51,018 nt of DNA, from the NCBI GenBank assembly GCA_946221385.1, contig CAMIGX010000012.1:1-51018 (forward strand), in the 5' to 3' direction. A model generated the notes under the pieces. The model was not told the origin of the DNA. It did not search any database and saw only the letters and a list, made by a program, of their open reading frames with translations. The position numbers and the translations under genes were made by a program. Each line of letters opens with the position of its first letter. The first letter of the stretch is position 1. Shown here one piece after another: positions 49,365 through 51,018 of the stretch. The stretch is from an uncultured Propionimicrobium sp. (GTDB lineage Bacteria > Actinomycetota > Actinomycetes > Propionibacteriales > Propionibacteriaceae).

Positions 49365-50282
49365 ATGAACACGCGCGCGATGGTCGTCGGTGGCCAATTC
49401 AATTACGTCGCCAACTGGCCGACCGCCACGCAGGTCATGATCGAGGCACTGCCAGAACGCAATCCAAAGATCGAATTTTTGAGTTACAAGTGGTGGACGA
49501 CCCCCGATTTCGAGACCGAGGCCTACCGCGATCTTTACGGCAACCACAAGCGTCGTTTTCTGTTGCCGGTGGGTGACAACGTATACGGCTGGGAGGCCGT
49601 CGTCCGAATTCCCGATGCCTTGGATGAATATGATCTGGACGCCGAGCAAGTGCCGGTCGATAAATTACCGATCGACGTGTTGCCCTATTTGTCATCCAGC
49701 CGCTACGTGCAATCTGATCTGATCGGCAAGCAGGCCTGGGAGATGTTCGGCGACTTCCCCGCAGGTTATCGGCGGGCCGCCGAAGTGCAACACTGGGTCT
49801 GGCAAAACATCGACTATCGCACTGGATCGACGAAGTCCGATTACACCGCGCTGGACTGCTATCAAAATCGCTACGGCATTTGCCGCGATTTCGCGCAGAC
49901 CTTCGTGATGTTCTGCCGCGCGTTGAACATGCCGGCGCGTTATATTTCGGGGATTTTGCCTGACCTGGACGTCACACCCGAGCCGTGCGACATGGATTTC
50001 CATGCCTTCGCGCAGGTCTATTTGGGTGGCCGTTGGTGGACCTTTGACCCGCGTTGGGGGAAGCTACGCAAGGGCCACATCATCATCGGCCATGGTCGCG
50101 ACGCGGCCGACACTCCCCTGGTAGTGACCTTCGGTAATCCGTGGATGAAGCGGATGACGGTCACCTATCACGAGATTCCTGACCCCGAGACCGGCACTTT
50201 TGGCCCGCCTGAGGGTTCACCGCCAGGCGATATGAGCCCGTTGCCGCAATATGCCGACATGACGCGGCCCTCTGGGCACTGA
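49365..50282 (+). CDS. Transglutaminase-like protease-fold protein
   Basis: 305 residues, no signal peptide, so cytosolic. An N-terminal beta region (1-115) precedes a transglutaminase-like core: helix AEVQHWVWQNIDYRTG, then YGICRDFAQTFVMFCRALNM with nucleophile C173, DFHAFAQVYLGGRWWTFDPR with H213 and D228. All three catalytic residues are present. Such proteins act as cysteine proteases or amidases; the target is unknown. The C-terminal ~75 residues are Pro/Gly-rich. It is a single gene, closed by a strong terminator. Confidence 0.88.
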   Translation: MNTRAMVVGGQFNYVANWPTATQVMIEALPERNPKIEFLSYKWWTTPDFETEAYRDLYGNHKRRFLLPVGDNVYGWEAVVRIPDALDEYDLDAEQVPVDKLPIDVLPYLSSSRYVQSDLIGKQAWEMFGDFPAGYRRAAEVQHWVWQNIDYRTGSTKSDYTALDCYQNRYGICRDFAQTFVMFCRALNMPARYISGILPDLDVTPEPCDMDFHAFAQVYLGGRWWTFDPRWGKLRKGHIIIGHGRDAADTPLVVTFGNPWMKRMTVTYHEIPDPETGTFGPPEGSPPGDMSPLPQYADMTRPSGH

Positions 50283-50299
50283 GCTGATACCACAATGAG

Positions 50300-50337
50300 A
50301 TCACCCCGCCCGGCAAGCCGGACGGGGTGATGTTTTC
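50300..50337 (+). terminator. Rho-independent terminator after the transglutaminase-like gene
   Basis: ATCACCCCG and CGGGGTGAT pair, with an inner CGGC/GCCG stem, followed by GTTTTCG. It also lies at the end of the convergent truncated gene. Confidence 0.88.
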
Positions 50338-50345
50338 GATTCGGA

Positions 50346-50801
50346 TCAGGCTGCTTCCTGCTCCTTGTATTTCCAGGTCAGTGTGATCCAGTCATTATTG
50401 GGATCCGTCGCCCCCATCTGCGCGCCAGTCTGCGCATCATAGGTATCGAATTCACGGGGCTTTAATCGTCCGGGTTCGTCGCCATTGCCGTTGTTCTTAA
50501 AGCCAGCAACTTGAATGCTGTCCGGATCCACTACGACGCTCAACGGGTAGCTTATGGGTTCCTGCCCCGGGCCGTCTGGGTAGGCCCCCTTGGGCAGTTG
50601 CACCTCTACCGGAATGCCAACAGCCGGATTGTTTTGGGTTGGCTGCTGAGGTATCGGCAGGTTGGCTAGCGGTACCCTTCGGCTGGTCGTGCCGTCCGGG
50701 TTTACAACAGTCTCCACGTTCACGGAATTGCCGTCGACCTTGAAGGTGGTGCCAACTGGATACTCGGTGACAAAAAAATAATATTCAACTAAATTATCCA
50801 A
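50346..50801 (-). pseudogene. Truncated gene broken at the high-GC/AT-rich junction
   Basis: The frame encodes 151 residues, but only the part from about residue 11 (VTEYPVGTTFKVDG, position ~50771 downwards) is in high-GC native sequence. The first ten codons (MDNLVEYYFF) lie in AT-rich DNA unlike the rest, so the true N-terminal part is missing. The remaining part is beta-rich and Pro/Asn/Gly-rich (VNPDGTTSRR, VEVQLPKGAYPDGPGQEP) and ends ITLTWKYKEQEAA. It could be a fragment of an exported or surface protein. No family recognised. Confidence 0.6.
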
Positions 50802-51018
50802 TCACCATACTAAATTCAATCCATAGCTCAAGGTCGACACATGTGGAAGCTCTAGTATTGATGACAAGAACAAATTAGAAGTTGTTGAGGTAATAAAGAT
50901 GTGCTTAATATGTGAAAGAATAGAAATGATTAAAAATAATGAGAATCAATATTTCGTAAAAGAATTAGAAACCGGTTATGTTGTGTTAGGAGATAATCAA
51001 CATTTTAAGGGATATACG
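50771..51018. other. AT-rich foreign segment (probable chimeric join)
   Basis: From the seven-A run at about 50772 to the end, base composition falls to roughly one-third GC by eye, against about 60 percent before it. The switch occurs inside the minus-strand frame at 50346-50801. The segment holds the start of a HIT-family gene with Firmicutes-like codon use. Confidence 0.8.
50899..51018 (+). CDS. HIT-family protein, 5' part only (foreign)
   Basis: Forty codons run off the end of the window. The protein starts MCLICERIEMI and continues through YFVKELETGYVVLGDNQHFK to GYT, the N-terminal pattern of short HIT-family proteins of Firmicutes, which then carry the HxHxH nucleotide-binding motif further downstream (not reached here). 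CxxC at residues 2-5 is typical. TTGAGGT lies seven bases upstream as ribosome binding site. Codons are strongly A/T-ending, unlike all other genes in the window. Confidence 0.78.
   Translation, partial: MCLICERIEMIKNNENQYFVKELETGYVVLGDNQHFKGYT

Overview
The window is high-GC actinobacterial DNA up to about position 50,770. Markers of this are a mycothiol-dependent nitroreductase-like protein, the MurT/GatD pair, DUF3618 and EspC/WXG100-like proteins with YbaB-like partners, and several genes whose start codon lies 6-8 bases after a TAnnnT -10 box, as in leaderless actinobacterial genes. Gene content fits a Propionibacteriales-type organism, but no rRNA is present to prove this. The last ~247 bases are AT-rich and carry the first 40 codons of a Firmicutes-like HIT protein. 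The junction falls inside a gene, so the end looks chimeric: an assembly join or a recent recombination.

Layout: (1) 1-4.0 kb, minus strand: terminator, ligA, a NERD-domain gene and a DsbA-fold oxidoreductase. (2) 4.2-8.2 kb: pepN and pyrC. (3) 8.3-11.4 kb: a three-gene type VII secretion-like module (YbaB-like protein, long repeat-rich protein with an EspC-like end, helical protein). (4) 11.6-18.8 kb: a sugar-acid block: uxaC-uxuB (minus), a LarA-family nickel racemase/epimerase homologue, a LacI regulator and gnd. (5) 18.9-25.3 kb: acyl-CoA ligase, large FAD/Fe-S 2-hydroxyacid dehydrogenase and a solitary, lower-GC HsdS. (6) 25.4-33.3 kb, minus: SMI1/KNR4 protein, EttA, and a PrsW protease plus two dynamin-like GTPases in one operon. 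(7) 33.4-37.4 kb: RidA, tRNA-Arg, DUF2853, MFS transporter, polysaccharide deacetylase lipoprotein and orn. (8) 37.5-39.8 kb: a tightly overlapping five-gene polymorphic-toxin operon with YbaB-like, EspC-like and WXG-like genes, then separate nuclease-toxin and immunity genes. (9) 39.8-47.1 kb: tRNA-His, shikimate kinase-like gene, xth, murT-gatD, a FUSC membrane operon, tRNA-Lys, DUF3618, bcp and tRNA-Leu. (10) 47.1-51.0 kb: a gene-free stretch with repeated hairpins, a DIP1984-family gene, two tandem paralogous membrane proteins, a transglutaminase-like protein and the chimeric end.

Two points stand out. The sugar-acid block could carry glucuronate to fructuronate (UxaC), then mannonate (UxuB), then gluconate by C2 epimerisation (LarA homologue). 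After phosphorylation elsewhere, Gnd would take it into the pentose phosphate pathway, bypassing mannonate dehydratase and KDG. The LarA homologue keeps the nickel-pincer lysine and two histidines at exactly the spacing of lactate racemase. The second point is the toxin operon, where the presumed export domain and the nuclease domain are separate genes joined by a one-base stop/start overlap.
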